A stretch of DNA of 64,000 nt, taken from contig JAWHQI010000009.1 of NCBI GenBank assembly GCA_033032865.1, positions 10,000,001 through 10,064,000 on the forward strand, given 5' to 3'. The notes under the pieces were generated by a model. It saw only the letters and a list, made by a program, of their open reading frames with translations, searched no databases and was not told where the DNA came from. Shown piece by piece: positions 32,561 to 44,440 of the stretch. Position numbers and translations under genes: made by a program. Numbering within the stretch: the first letter of the stretch is position 1; each line of letters starts with the position of its first letter. Source of the DNA: Dactylorhiza incarnata. Taxonomy: Eukaryota; Streptophyta; Magnoliopsida; Asparagales; Orchidaceae.

Positions 32561-34145
32561 TGATACGAAGAAATCTACTTCTTACTTAGAGATTTGGAAA
32601 TATGAAAAAGCGAAGAGATTGATGATGTTTTCCAAACTATATCTGATGATGGCAAGTGTGCCTTATCATCTATAGTATAGGATCTTTCAGAAATACCAAG
32701 GTCGTATTCCTCGGGGCGCGTTGATTAATTCTACTTCGAGGAGCTCACTATTATCTTATCCAATGGTTTTTTTAGAGGTTTGTTTTACTTAACTAAAATA
32801 GACAATTTGCAAACTAGATTAAGATTTAAAGGAAGGTAAAAAGGATTAATGCTCAATCTAAAATCACCTTGGAGTGAGAATAATCAAGAGAAGGAAAAAA
32901 TTAATCTAATTCTATTTAGATAAACTACTTGACCGTGGAGGTTCCCGAAACTTGAACATGCCTCTCTCGAGGGAAATGCCCAACAAAGTTTAGGAAAAAT
33001 CAACCGAACTCTCGCTCTATAATCGATTACGTAAAACTTGCTTTACGTTGTGAACCCCTCTATTGGATTTGACTCCAATCTGGGAGATTTACATCATCCT
33101 CTCTCGAGGGGTGCGTGCAACTCTCTTTACTCTTGAGTGATCAATTCATACTTTGAGCCTCTTAGCTAGCTAAGTATGAAAACTAAAGCGAAACCCACAT
33201 CGAAAATATGATCTCTGTAATAAAAAATCAAGAGTTAATCAAGTATTTACAAAAATTGAAAAAAAGCGCTAGAAGATCATAACTTGATTATCTCATCCTC
33301 GGATCATTTCAATCGAGCACTAATGAGAATTAGTTAATCATGGTGGAGGTAGAAAGGAGAGCAAGATAAAATTGCATGAAAGAAAATTTGACTAAAGTAG
33401 AAAGAGAGAAAGAAAGAGAGCAAAACAAATTTTATTGAAATTAAAATTATTACAAGCATTAAATAAGATTACCAAGCAAGAAAATTAAAATTACAAGCAT
33501 ACACTAGACTATTCCATGGAAGAAAATTATAACATTGCTTGAAAGGAAAAGAGAGAGAACATGAAATGGAAAGACATGGAAAAGAACATGAAAATGGTCA
33601 CTAACAGCTCTAGAACCACCACCCCCTCTCCAATTTTCTGAACCCTGGACTCAAGAAGATCCACTGAATTTATAGAACAAAATTTCAAGTTACACGCCCT
33701 CAGTCGCGGGCGTGACCAAGAGCTTGTAATCACTGTTCATTTCAGCTCCGACATTGGCGTGGGTCTTGCATGACGGTGCGGAGAAAAAGGACATGTCATG
33801 ATCGTGACATTTGGGTCACAGGCGTGTACTTGGACGGATTCATTTATTGCAGCGTGGGCTTGATTGTGGCGCGATTATGAGTATGGATCACGCGGGAATG
33901 TCACGGCCATTACATATGGGTCACGGGCGTAACTTGAGTTGACTTTTCGACGACATCTCCACTTCTCGACGGTAGCTCCGCTGGGAAGATTCTTTGTTTA
34001 CACGCTCTTGGTCACAGGCGTGACCTTTGGGTCACGGGCGTGACCGAGGGCGTGACTTACTATGGACCAGCTCAAACTGCGCGACATCAAATCTGGACTG
34101 ATCTTATGATTACACTCCCTTGGTCACGGGCGTGACCTAGGGCGT

Positions 34146-35664
34146 TGATGCGATTTATTCGGCAAGTGCACTGGTCGCGCAAGTAATAATAATGGGGAAG
34201 ATCCCCGAGTGTCGGTCTCTCAAGGAACACAGTAAGGTGGAGTTAGGTTTCGAGGAAGGACTTGAGATCGAAGTCCAGCGATAGGTGGAGTGCGGATGGA
34301 AGGGATTTGGTTTGTGAATAATAAAATAAAATATTACAACTACTCCTATGCAATGCCGCTATGCAAAGCTTCGCTCAGCGGGATGGAAGACTACGTAGGC
34401 CTTGAACGCACTACTTCGTTGGGCGGATGGGCGAGCAGGCTAGCGAAATCGAACTATATAGGCCTTGAGCGCGCTGCTTCGTTAGGCGAATGGAATACGG
34501 GCCGCGATGCCACGCTTCGGTAGGCGGATGGATGAGTAGGCTAACGGAATGAGGGTCGCAAGCACCTCTTCGACAAGCACGCCACTAGCAATTGCTAGTG
34601 CGGCATCGAACACGAAGGTGGAATGGAAATTAGATGGGGGCGCACCTCATGAACACATATGAATAATATAATCTCAAATAAATGAAATAGACATTACATA
34701 ACAAGATTCATTGTGCACATCATCAAAATATAGAAGAATCTAACCTAAACAATCATCAACATAAAGAAGGAAAAATTGAGTAAAAGAGTCGACCACATCC
34801 GAAGCCTTGCCGAAGATTCACGGTTGGAATCGCTGGGTTGTCAATCCGCGTCCAAGCTCGGTCTTCAACTGCGTCCAAGGTAGAGGAGGGTTGTCACTTC
34901 CTCCCAATGGCTCGTCTTCTTCATGTCACGATCCAATCTACTCCGATACACGATCTCCTTGCTCGACGTTGGCGATCTTTGGGCTAGAAACCTCTCCTTG
35001 GAGCTCAAGGATGATGGAGGAGGCCTAGGGGGGGCGGAGAACCTGCGGAAGGGGCGAAAACGGCGGACTGGACGGAAGAAATGTGGAGCGTCCGACCTAA
35101 TTCGCGAGCAGGAATATTTATAGGCGCTGGAATAAATAGTGCGCACGATCATTGGCGCACGACCTGTGGTCGTGCGCGCTAGAATCCTGTGATCGTGCGC
35201 CTGCCTGGGTGGAGTCTGCAATGTAAGAAATTTATAAAATAACATGTTCGCACGACCGGTGGCGCACGACCAGTGGTCGTGCGCATTATCGTAAGTGGTC
35301 GTGCGCATTGGTCGAGACAGAACTCATAAAATGGGGTTAAGTGCGCACGATCAGCGGCGCACGACCAGTGGTCGTGCGCAATAGAACCAATGATCGTGCG
35401 CAGTGTTGCTGTACAGAATTGTACCGGGAACACCTGCACGACTCCTGTTCCTACAGAAATGCTAATCAGGCCACGGAAAGTGGCACTCAACAATACGATA
35501 AGGCTATCAAAAGAGAATAAACATAAAAATACACCAAATCAGGCCAAGAAGTGTACCTAGCATTGAATATCAAATATGAACGAAAACATGCCTAAAGTGT
35601 AGTGCATAGACTAGAAAATCGGCCCAGATGAGTCCATAAATGTGTATATAATTGGGACTCATCA
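34146..35664 (-). mobile_element. Solo LTR K, E-related subfamily
   Basis: TGATGCGATT...GGACTCATCA, 1519 bp, flanked by GGCGT on both sides (34141-34145, 35665-35669). It is clearly related to the E LTRs but diverged. There is no internal sequence, so it arose by LTR-LTR recombination of a former full element. On the minus strand TATAAATA (35113-35122) follows a palindrome array (35140-35405). Confidence 0.95.
35113..35405 (-). promoter_or_regulatory. U3 palindrome array and TATA of solo LTR K
   Basis: GCGCACGACC-NN-GGTCGTGCGC units (35155-35180, 35262-35284, 35358-35380) lie upstream of a TATA box. The motif is the same as in E even though the sequence between units has diverged, consistent with maintenance of the palindromes. 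Confidence 0.65.
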
Positions 35665-35851
35665 GGCGTGTAATGCAAATTTTTCCAAACTTGTCCCAAA
35701 ATTCTGAAAAAATACAAACAAACTCAATTAGAAACAAATTTTATAAGAGATCTATTTATAAGCTAAAATTGACCTGAAAAAGAAAATTTTGTATTAAATA
35801 ATTACTAAAATTTATACCAAAATGGTTATATAAAAACTACATATCTATTAC

Positions 35852-36214
35852 ACTTCAGAACAACGTTACAAGACAGTTTGAGAGACAATTGGCCAAGACA
35901 TACACCGATCAAGACATACAACAACACTCGGCAATCACAAGCACTTAACTCTCACAAGAGGAGATTCACTACCACAACAAGCATCAAACCAAGTATGCCC
36001 CAAATTAGGAGAGGTCTTCCACCTTTCCATCCAAAACCCAAGATGGATCTAGATTTTGCCTCACACATAGAAGACTAGATTACTTCATACTCTTGTAAAC
36101 TATTCCCAAGCTCACATGCATGATTTATCTCTACCATTCTAGAATATTCTCAGCATAAGTAACTTCTCTAGACACTGGTCACAGAGCAATTGTGTTAACC
36201 TTAGCATCGTGATA
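35852..36214 (-). mobile_element. 5' LTR of element C, outer piece
   Basis: Matches 5504-5826 from about 35905 onward and ends CGTGATA at 36214. It joins 7687-7812 once B is removed. Confidence 0.75.
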
Positions 36215-38983
36215 GCAGGGAGCGCGCTAGAGAGAGGTGCGCATAATTGTGGTATGTAGAGAGGTGCACGCGGGTGCGCTTTGGAGAGTGACACAAGTGG
36301 GCATTTCTTGTCGCACATGGGTTGAAACATATAATGGATCGCGTCGTCCTCTCATCATTCTAACCCCTTCAAATAAAGGAGTAAACCCTATTTTATAGAT
36401 TTTGGAGAGGGAACCACAGAAATTTTGTCTTTCTAATTATTTAATAGAGGAATAGGAATGTCTAATAATGCTCCCTTATATCAAAATTTTGATGGCCAGG
36501 CAACTTTACCCTCAGGCAGACTCAGGCAGCCCGGTCAGGTTAGCATGAGTAGGGCGGCCGGGGGCCGCCACCTCAGAAGAAAAATGAAAGTGCTCGAGAT
36601 GTATTGAAAATTTCAAGAATACTTTATCTCATCGCCATGAGTCAACAGGTGAAGACATTTTTTATTAGAGTTATACAACTCTGGCAATCGCTAGCAGAAG
36701 ATCTGTATGGGTTGAATGGATGCCTCATCAAAATTCCACCAAATCCTTCGATTGAGTACCATGTCTCGTAGGGTTTTTTAGCAAAACAACGTCACTTTCT
36801 AATCAAAATTCTGTTGAGTGATTAGGGAGATAGGGTCTTCTAAAGTTTTTCAAAAAAACCATTTTGAAAAATTGATTGAAAATACAATGATTATTAGAAT
36901 TCTTATTTATCTTAAAATTCTTAAGATAATACAAAGATAAATTTATCTCTTATTCAAAATAATTATCCAATTATGTTTAAATAAACATTTAGTTAATCAA
37001 GTAAATATTATTAGCCTACTTTATTGCGCTTACTATATCCGTGTCTTAGCAATATATAATACAATCACGATCATGATGAGAACATAGTTCGTGAATATAA
37101 TCACCAAATTTTATGAATCATTTCCAAGTAAATTATTGAAGTCCCTAAACAACTTAGTCCTTAAAGAGGTCAGTAAAGTTGACTTTTAAAATCTAAGATT
37201 GTTATGATGTCACATCTGAACAAGAAACCAAAGCTAAAGAATGGAACACATTCATCCCCATAATTAGGAAATAGGATCATCGTAATCGTCTCACATGTAA
37301 ACGTGTTTTAAAAAGTGGGAGATGACAATTGCTTTCCGTGAAAAGCAAGTTAGATATCCTAAGAAATTTTTGGGAGATCAGCCCTGGAGATCAAATTTGC
37401 TAAATGATGTTCTGAAAGATCAGAATTGCAACTCATGAAAAATGGTAGAGCATAAATAATCTCTCGGGTTGATCTCCCAAAAATTTCTTGGGAGCTCATA
37501 AGACGATCTCTCTGGAGGACATCAAAATTGCTCTCCACGAAAGTAATTGTCCTCTCCTTCTTTGCAAAGTGCATTTAAACGTGGGCAACCAGGACGTTCT
37601 CGTTTCCTGATTCAAGGGATGATGCTAGTCCCCAAAAATTACTTTCACTAATGAGAGAGTATGTGTCTATTTGGAGCGGCGGTGGAGGTCATGAATATGA
37701 TTATTATGAACCATCATTCGTAAACATCCGACCTCGCTTAAGGAACTACATCCACTTTTATGTTCAAAACTAGAGTTTACTTTGTGGCTGGTAGAATTTT
37801 TATCATATCAAACATATATTCTATAACGGTGATATTTTTGTCCAAACTCACTAGAGCAAAAACTCTACGCCAATGGACCTTATATATGTCAGGAGATCTA
37901 CTGGGGAAAGGTTTTTATCAAAATCATAGAGACCCATAAATGAACTACTTTTGGTTTAAAGATCCATTAGCAATTATTGATTGAGTTTTTGGCAGGGTGC
38001 ATGAACTACTTCCTAAGTTTCATTTTGATGTAGAGGATCAATGTATTCCCATAAATGATCTAGAAAAGTCACACTAACATAAAGGTTGCACAACAACTCA
38101 AAAAATGACATCATCGAATAATATTGAAACGTTATTTTTTCATATATATGACCAGCACGACATTACTTGTCGTCGTGGTTCCCCAACCACTCGACAAGCA
38201 AGAGATAATGAAAATGATTTGTATCCTCGTCAAGAAAACGCCATCAAACACGTAAAAATATGCTTATGAGTCGATCTGGTAAGACATGAAAATCTCTCTG
38301 CCGAGATTTCAAGTACTTTCCTCAACAGATCTTTGATAAATATCCCCATAGCTAATAATGTAAGGTCATCACCAATTCTTCTAACTCAAGAGAAGTGTTT
38401 GGCTTTTTATATAGCTGCTGGGTATGACTTGCTCGTGTATGGCCATTGGTCTACCTCACAAGATAGTGAGACATTCCCTATGATTTCATGACCTCATGAA
38501 TTCCTATCCCACACATGACTTTGAAGCTATCATGGGAAGGAGATTATTAAGGTATAAAGAATACTGGTTTAATCCCACATTACGGCTCTATTTAGTCGAC
38601 CATTTTGCCACATTGTCGCATACTAGATTTGTTAGTTGCCACAAGAGATTTAGGTTGTATTTGGGAAGCCATTCAAGTTTTGGGGACATATTGTTCCATT
38701 TGTCACCTAACCTTCTCGAACTAGAACTGGGAGCTCCATTCTGCATTTCGAAGGAGTTCTATTCTCTACTACAAAAGGAGCTTCATTTTTTTTCCATCTG
38801 AGAGGTTGAACATCACCAGATTCTCAAACAAAACGTAAATAGGTGAAATTTTATTAATGTGAAATATCATGTGGGTGACCTCAATTATGAATAGTAGCTT
38901 TTGAGAACCACATTGATACATATCTTCTCTATCTCATCCCTTCTGATTTGCACCCCATATGTGTACAATTAGGGTCTGTTTAG
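36215..38983. other. Unassigned 2.8 kb, no confident gene
   Basis: This is the target DNA of C or an older repeat. A 101-codon plus frame (38496-38801: HDFEAIMGRRLLRYKEYW, then a Leu-rich part) has no recognised domain and no partner copy, so I do not call it a gene. The main structure is the fold-back at 37322-37557. The rest is AT-rich and featureless to me. Confidence 0.4.
37322..37557. repeat. Imperfect fold-back (inverted repeat)
   Basis: AAGAAATTTTTGGGAGATCA (37358-37377) is perfectly repeated in reverse complement at 37470-37489. Outer arms also pair imperfectly: GACAATTGCTTTC near 37325 against GAAAGTAATTGTC near 37540, and GATATCCT against AGGACATC. The total span is about 235 bp with a 90-bp centre. 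Confidence 0.7.
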
Positions 38984-39560
38984 TGTTGGAATATGAGTTC
39001 CGCATCATTTAGTTTGAGAATACCAAATCCTAATCTGCATTTGATCTACTTTTCTTGTGTTTATAGTGTGCATGTCTTACATGTACAATATGGAGAAATA
39101 CATAGGAGATATGAATTGAATTGCCAACTACTGCGCGGTGCTAGATACTACCACCGACACTATTGTTCCAGAAGGACAGTTGGCAAGGAGCATTTTGAAA
39201 GGAATTTGGCGGGAGCCAAAAGCATAATATGTAAAGTCTTATTGCACTGTGATAACAATATCACGCAGCGGTAACCTTAATGAAACCCTAGGAAATCACA
39301 AAATGATCTGGGAGTCAAATGAAGTAGGAGATCACATTTTGGCAGGATACAATATTATACTACCGGTTAGCAATGGGTCTTACCGCATCGAGATAATTAT
39401 TACCTAAAATATAATGCTTTGCATCCAAATATGCTACTGCCCGACGATAAGTACTAACCACTGGCGATAACTCCCTGAACTCTATTTAAAGAAGTCTTCT
39501 CTTTGTCTCCTGATGAACATATAATTATAGTTAATTTATAATATTTTTCATCACCACTTT
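38984..39560 (+). mobile_element. Copia LTR fragment N
   Basis: Begins TGTTGGAATATGAGTTCCGC, then TTGAGAATACCAAATCC. This is the start of the SIRE-type LTRs (compare 9656 and 63729). A TATTTAAAG box is near 39484. It lacks the R/U5 half and is truncated before H. Confidence 0.65.
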
Positions 39561-39658
39561 TCACTATCAAAATACACTTTTCATATGTTATTGACTTGTT
39601 TTCTCGTTTTCAGGACTAAGTGATGAGCGTATTTCATATTGCATTTTTAGGCTCCTTT

Positions 39659-41355
39659 TGAAAGTTCCTCTGATACTAATTGAAAGTGAGGTTAGATCTT
39701 AGATTTACTTTGGAGGGGGGTGAATAGAGTATTAAAAGTTTTTAACTTATTTTTATAGCGGAATTAAAATACTGATATATATATATATGTATAACATAGT
39801 GAGTATAAGAGCAAAATACAAATCACAGCACAGCACAGTACAAAAAATAAACACAAACATAGAAGACACAAGGATCTATAGTAGTTCCCCAATCAACCTG
39901 GGTACACCTACTCTTCTACCACCCTTGTTAGGAATCCACTAGGTTTTTGATCAGGTGCCCTATCACCAATGGGTTTTTGATTAGGTGCCCAAACACCAAC
40001 CACAGTTTTTTTATGAGGTGCCCTGCACCAAAGGGTTAACTTTTTAAGGGAGTTAGAGCCCTGTACAAGATGAGATACAGAGGGTTTATGAAGTTCTTCT
40101 CTGTCAACAAGCTGAGAGAAGACTAGTGAATTTGTTGTTGTAAAGCTCCCCCTATCTGATAGAAATTCTTGACAGATAATGGATGGAGCTTCCTCTTGGA
40201 TGTAATGATCTTCCTTGATAGCTGATGAATGTGATAGGAAATGTTTCTCAGGTTGTTGTTGCTTTTTGAAGATTAGAAACTTGCAGCTAAAAACTGAGAG
40301 AATATGTTTGATGCTCTGAAAGAATAAACATGCTGCTGTTGAAGATGAACTCTGAAAGCTTTTTTTGACTTGCTGTAATTCTTTCTCTCGACTGTTTCTT
40401 CTCTAGTTCTACCTACTGTAATGTTGTTGATCTAACTTCATCCTTTTTCCTTAGAGAATATATCTCAGATTTGAAATTCAAATCTTCTAATTAAGGAATA
40501 AAATAATCAGAGGAGAATATATCTTGGAATTGCAAACTGATTCAGCAATAAACATTAATTTCTTTTTTCTTTTCCATGAAAGTGTCCTTTTCCAATATAT
40601 GTCAATGACTACTTTCTCGAGAGAAGAGAATGGAAAGGAATAATAAAAGAAAAGATAAAAACTTGTCTTATCTGAAAGAATAGATCCGTTGCTGATTAGT
40701 CGAGCTGAGTTCAGAGAACAATATATAATTGATCTATTAGAAATTTTGAGCTGAGGAGAAAATTCGTCGATCTGAGAACTGAGTTCGTCGAACTGAAAGT
40801 TGAGTTCATCGAACTAAATCTGGAGTTTGTCGAACTGAATAATTCGTCGAACATAATCTGGAGTTCGTCGATCTCAAACTGGAGTTCGTCGAACTGAGAG
40901 ATAATCTACTGAATCTGGCTGGAAGAATTGAGTTCGTCGATCTGAGAAGCATTTAAGCCAAACTGAACAACTTGATACTTATTCGTCGAGCGCAGAGCTG
41001 AGTTCGTCGATCTCAAACTGGAGTTCGTCGAACTGAAAGATAAACTGCTGGACTGGCTGGAGAACTGAGTTCGTCGAGCTGAGAATGAAGTTCGATGAAC
41101 TGAAACACGCCCTTCGTCGAACCCAGGAAGGAGTTCGTTGAACGCAGACTGGAGCATTACGTTTGTTAAACACATAACTGATTTCATCGAACGCAGAATG
41201 GAGTTCATCGAACGCAGAAACTTAGAGTTTTTCCTAGGTTCTAGCTAACTCAGACAGCCTAAAACCTTGACCCTTAGACTATACATTGGGGTCAACTTAG
41301 TCCTAGTCAATAGATAGTGATCCTAGCCCAAATCAGTAATACGGTTGTTCCAACA
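39659..41355 (-). mobile_element. 3' LTR of element H
   Basis: 1697 bp. On the minus strand it starts TGTTGGAACAACC, carries the TTCGTCGAACTG array (41220-40700), a TATATATT box near 40727, three short GGGCACCTGATCAAAAAC-type repeats (39940-40030) and TATTCACCCCCCTCC near its end. Confidence 0.9.
40700..41220 (-). promoter_or_regulatory. U3 TTCGTCGAAC array of element H
   Basis: More than a dozen copies of the near-palindrome GTTCGWCGAAC, spaced about 20-35 bp, lie upstream (minus strand) of a TATA-like box at about 40727. The same array is in H2 at 48540-49015. Confidence 0.7.
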
Positions 41356-42328
41356 ATCTCCCCCTATTTGGGTTAGGACACTTTTTGACCAAATTAAAAC
41401 AAACAAATATAGAGCATATATATCTGACAGAAATTAATTTCATTTCAGCAGATAAGAAATATAGTAATCTAGGTTTAGAAAATGTTACACTTTCAAATTC
41501 TTGCTTTCTGAAATCTGACATTGTAGAATACTGAGAGAAAACCTTGCCTTCAGCTTTTGCTTTGTTGATCTGACATGTGGCAACTGAAACTGCTTTGTTG
41601 ATCTTCTTTATTGATCTTCTTTATCAAAAATTGTAATCTGTTATTTCAAACACCATAACTGAATCTACATCTGCATGATCTGGAACTTCTTCATCAAGAA
41701 CTGAAACTACTTCGATCGAAACCATATCTGAAACAGTATCAATCATCATTGAATCATCATTCACTGCATCAAAAGGAGCTTCTTCATAAAGCATCTCCCC
41801 CTAAAAATGGAGCTTCTTCATAATGCATCTCCCGCTTCCAAGTTTCAGGAAGACCTGAAGCTAGGCCCCCAGAAGAAGGGACTGTTGTATAAGAGGTAGG
41901 GAAGGATGCAAGTTTGGAAGAGATAGTGATCATGTACCTGCAAAAAAGAAAACATTCTAGTTGTTCCTGACCCAGACTACCTTGGGTCCTTTTGTCTTAC
42001 CACAAAAATCAGAAATGTAAGAAATCTCAGGTTGATCCTTATAGCCTTGTGGATGATATTTCCTTGGAGGAATGATCCACTCAGTAAAAGGATTTTTAGT
42101 TTGTTGAGAATAAGAATTCTTTTGAAATTCAGTATATTTTTTGTTCGACGAATTTGGGTGAGTTGGTCGATCGCCGTTCGACGAATTGAAGTACTTTTGT
42201 CGAGCGCTGTTCGAATAATAACTATATTGAAAGTCTATCTACAGAGTTCATCGATCTCCGTTCGACGAAATGAAGTGATTTCATCGAGCTCCGTTCGACG
42301 AATTCTGTTGAATTCCTTTATTCTTAAT
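41356..42328 (-). other. Element H 3' non-coding region
   Basis: No ORF. Polypurine tract AATAGGGGGAGAT (41356-41370) directly before the 3' LTR, with a second TTTTAGGGGGAGATG at 41792-41806. A further cluster of TTCGACGAA motifs lies at 42140-42310. Confidence 0.7.
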
Positions 42329-44010
42329 TTACTTACTTGAGATATTCTTACCTACATTTATAGCCTCTTTGTTATTGGCAGAGATGAATTTTACTGGTGT
42401 ATATATAATTTTCTTCTTAAGAAGATGTGGCTGACTTGATGATGCACCCAAGCCCAGTTTTCCATTGAGTCTAGCATTCACTATGCTTGTGATGTCCATC
42501 AGTTTGATAATTCTCCCATTTAGGGATTCTTCAAATTTCTTAGCCTCAGATAGTTTGTTCTCAATGAGAATAATATGTTCTCTGGAGGAAGCCAATTCTT
42601 TCTTAAGATTGACATTATCTTTAGTTAGTTGATTCATTTCAACCAACCTACTTCTGAGGGAAATTATTTCCTTCTCAGATTTAATTAAATCTAAACAAAG
42701 AGTTTTAAATTCATTTTTGAAATCATTTGAATTAAAATCAAAGTTAGATATTACTTGATCACTGTCAGTGTTAGATTCTGATTCTTCTGAATTACTTCCT
42801 GAGGTATTGATAGCCATCATGCAGAAGTTTCTTTCTTCTTCATCATCTTCATCATCATTAGAGCTGGATGATGATGCATGTTCTGACTCACTGCTTGAGT
42901 CATAAATATCCATCAAGCATTGATCTTTTTCATTTGCCTTATCTTCATCTTCAGAAGAGCTGGATGAAGATTCTGAGTCTGTCTCACTCCATGTTTCATC
43001 TAGAAGCATCTTCCCTTATGTTTGTGTTTGTGGGAGGATGACTTGCTGGAGTGTCTCTTTTCTTCTTTCTCTTTTCTTTTGTCCTTATTTTGATTCTCTG
43101 GACACTCAGGTAGAATGTGTCCAGGTTTCCTGCAACCAAAACATATAATTTCTTTAGAATTTTATTTGTCATACCTTGGTTTTTCTCTGGATCTTGAATC
43201 CTTCTTTCTGAAATCCTTTTTAGCCATCTTGTAAAATCTTTTGGCTAGGAGACTCATAAACTCCATTTCTCCTGGAGCTTTCTTCCTCTTCTGTTGCTTG
43301 GAAAGCAATGCTTCTTTCCTTCTAGGATGCTGGAGATGAGGTAGATTGTTCAGCTTCTCTGGACTTTATAAGCTGCTCATAGGATTTTAGCTAGCCGAAC
43401 AAGGTCTCAGTAGAGATCTCATTAAGGCTTTTGGCTTCCTTGATTTGCCAGATCCTAGAGTCCCATGTGCTGGGGAAGCACATCAGGTTCTTTTCATTGA
43501 CTTCAGTGATTGAGATCACTTTGTCCAAAGTCTTCAGCCCATTAATTATGAGGCTGAGTCTATTGTACATATCAACAATAGTTTTAGTTTCTCCCATTTT
43601 AAATTCTCATATTGAGAGATAAGGTGAGATCTTCTGTCTTTTCTTTCATCTGCAGATCCTTCAACCATGTTGTAGAGGGAAATCCAAATATCTTTGGCTG
43701 AGGTGCATTCTACAACCTTTTGAAAAATGTCATCAGACATTGTCTGTGCCAAGATATTCATTGCTTTGGCATCTGCACTTCTTTGTTTCTTCTGGGCATC
43801 TGTCCACACAGTAGGTGGAACAACATTATTGTTTGTTGCTACTTCAACACTTGTTGTTGCTGTAGGAGTAGGGGGTCTTGTCAAAATAACATTAAAAATA
43901 TCCTCATCAATAGAATTCATGTATAATATGATCCTTGCCTTCCATAATGCAAACTTATTTAAATTGCACATAGGAGGTCTTGTGCTTGAGTATTCTTTGT
44001 TCCGTGCCAT
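42329..44010 (-). pseudogene. Gag pseudogene of element H
   Basis: Starts at ATG 44010: NLNKFALWKARIILYMNSID, AMNILAQTMSDDIF and AKDIWISLYNMVEGSADER (UBN2-type copia Gag). One shift near 43605 moves the frame to FKMGETKTIVDMYNRLSLI and IWQIKEAKSLNEIS. After damaged sequence comes a complete zinc knuckle CFGCRKPGHILPEC (43102-43143). A 227-codon tail follows (43009-42329), Ser/Asp/Glu-rich then coiled coil (LIKSEKEIISLRSRLVEMNQ). Normal copia Gag order, but at least two lesions. Confidence 0.85.
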
Positions 44011-44097
44011 GAGTTTTTAGCAAAAAGAAAACTCTAGAGGAAATTAAGATCTAATTGATCTTTTGATTCAGGTGTTAGCCTGTAAACAATCAACTAA

Positions 44098-44111
44098 TCT
44101 CTGATACCAAT
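44098..44111 (-). other. Primer-binding site of element H
   Basis: The minus strand reads ATTGGTATCAGAG directly after the LTR terminus TTTCA (iMet type). Confidence 0.8.
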
Positions 44112-44440
44112 TGAAAGTTCCTCTGATACTAATTGAAAGTGAGGTTAGATCTTAGATTTACTCTAGAGGGGGGTGAATAGAGTATTAAAAGTTTTTAACT
44201 TATTTTTATAGCAGAATTAAAATACTGATATATATATGTGTATAACAGAGTAAGTATAAAAACAAAGTACAAATCACAGCACAACACTGTACACAAAATA
44301 AACACAAACACAGAAGACACAAGGATCTATAGTAGTTCCCCAATCAACCTGGCTACATCTACTCTTCTACCACCCTTGGTAGGAATCCACTAGGTTTTTG
44401 ATCAGGTGCCCTATCACCAATGGGTTTTTGATCAGGTGCC
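44112..44440 (-). mobile_element. 5' LTR of element H, broken
   Basis: Only the R/U5 end (329 bp) remains. The match to the 3' LTR stops within the GGGCACCTGATCAAAAAC repeats and I-type sequence begins. Confidence 0.85.

Larger units (their letters stand above)
7813..35846 (-). mobile_element. Element B: Athila-like gypsy element hosting D, E and K
   Basis: Minus-strand element with two LTRs, TSD ATTAC, a degenerate Asp-type primer site, gag, protease, RT, RNase H and integrase remnants, a post-pol region and a polypurine tract at 9504-9520. Domain order and motifs (protease ADLGASINL, RT MPFIDHILERLLGH, integrase tail FPGMLKSRWSGPF) match the Athila/Tat branch. It is defective: multiple frameshifts and stops, and the catalytic core of integrase is deleted. 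Copia D sits in its 3' non-coding region, E in its RNase H and solo LTR K in its 5' LTR. Without these it would be about 9.7 kb. Confidence 0.9.
32561..35846 (-). mobile_element. 5' LTR of element B, interrupted by K
   Basis: LTR sequence occupies 32561-34145 and 35665-35846, about 1.76 kb in all once K is removed. The outer end reads ATATCT where the 3' LTR has TTATCA, so the terminal CA was lost. TSD ATTAC follows at 35847-35851. The GTCACG/CGTGAC array is at 33690-34145. Confidence 0.9.
5504..36214 (-). mobile_element. Element C: gypsy-type, Gag-protease only, split by element B
   Basis: Minus-strand element. Its 5' LTR lies in two pieces (35852-36214 and 7687-7812) because element B inserted into it. 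An iMet-type primer site, a gag pseudogene and a protease remnant follow, then the truncated 3' LTR. Between the protease (ending near 6040) and the 3' LTR (5826) only about 215 bp remain, so no RT, RNase H or integrase is present. The zinc-knuckle spacing and Gag style resemble chromovirus Gag. The LTR is unusually short (about 490 bp) and reads TATCACG...CGTGATA rather than TG...CA. Confidence 0.7.
39659..44440 (-). mobile_element. Element H: Gag-only Ty1/copia element
   Basis: Minus strand. 3' LTR 39659-41355 (TGAAAGTTCC...TTCCAACA), internal 41356-44111, 5' LTR from 44112, broken at 44440. The LTR pair is recognised by the shared sequence from TGAAAGTTCCTCTGATAC onward. The internal region has an iMet primer site, a gag in three pieces and about 1 kb of non-coding DNA. 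No protease, integrase or RT was found. TSD cannot be tested because the 5' LTR is incomplete. Confidence 0.85.

Noticed and set aside
38496..38801. 101-codon plus-strand frame
   Set aside because: No recognised motif, no neighbouring exon structure and no second copy. Length is unremarkable for this composition.
40906..41208. Ser/Thr/Asn/Arg repeat proteins from the TTCGTCGAAC arrays (also 48602-49048)
   Set aside because: Open frames are a by-product of stop-free repeats. They begin and end arbitrarily inside U3.
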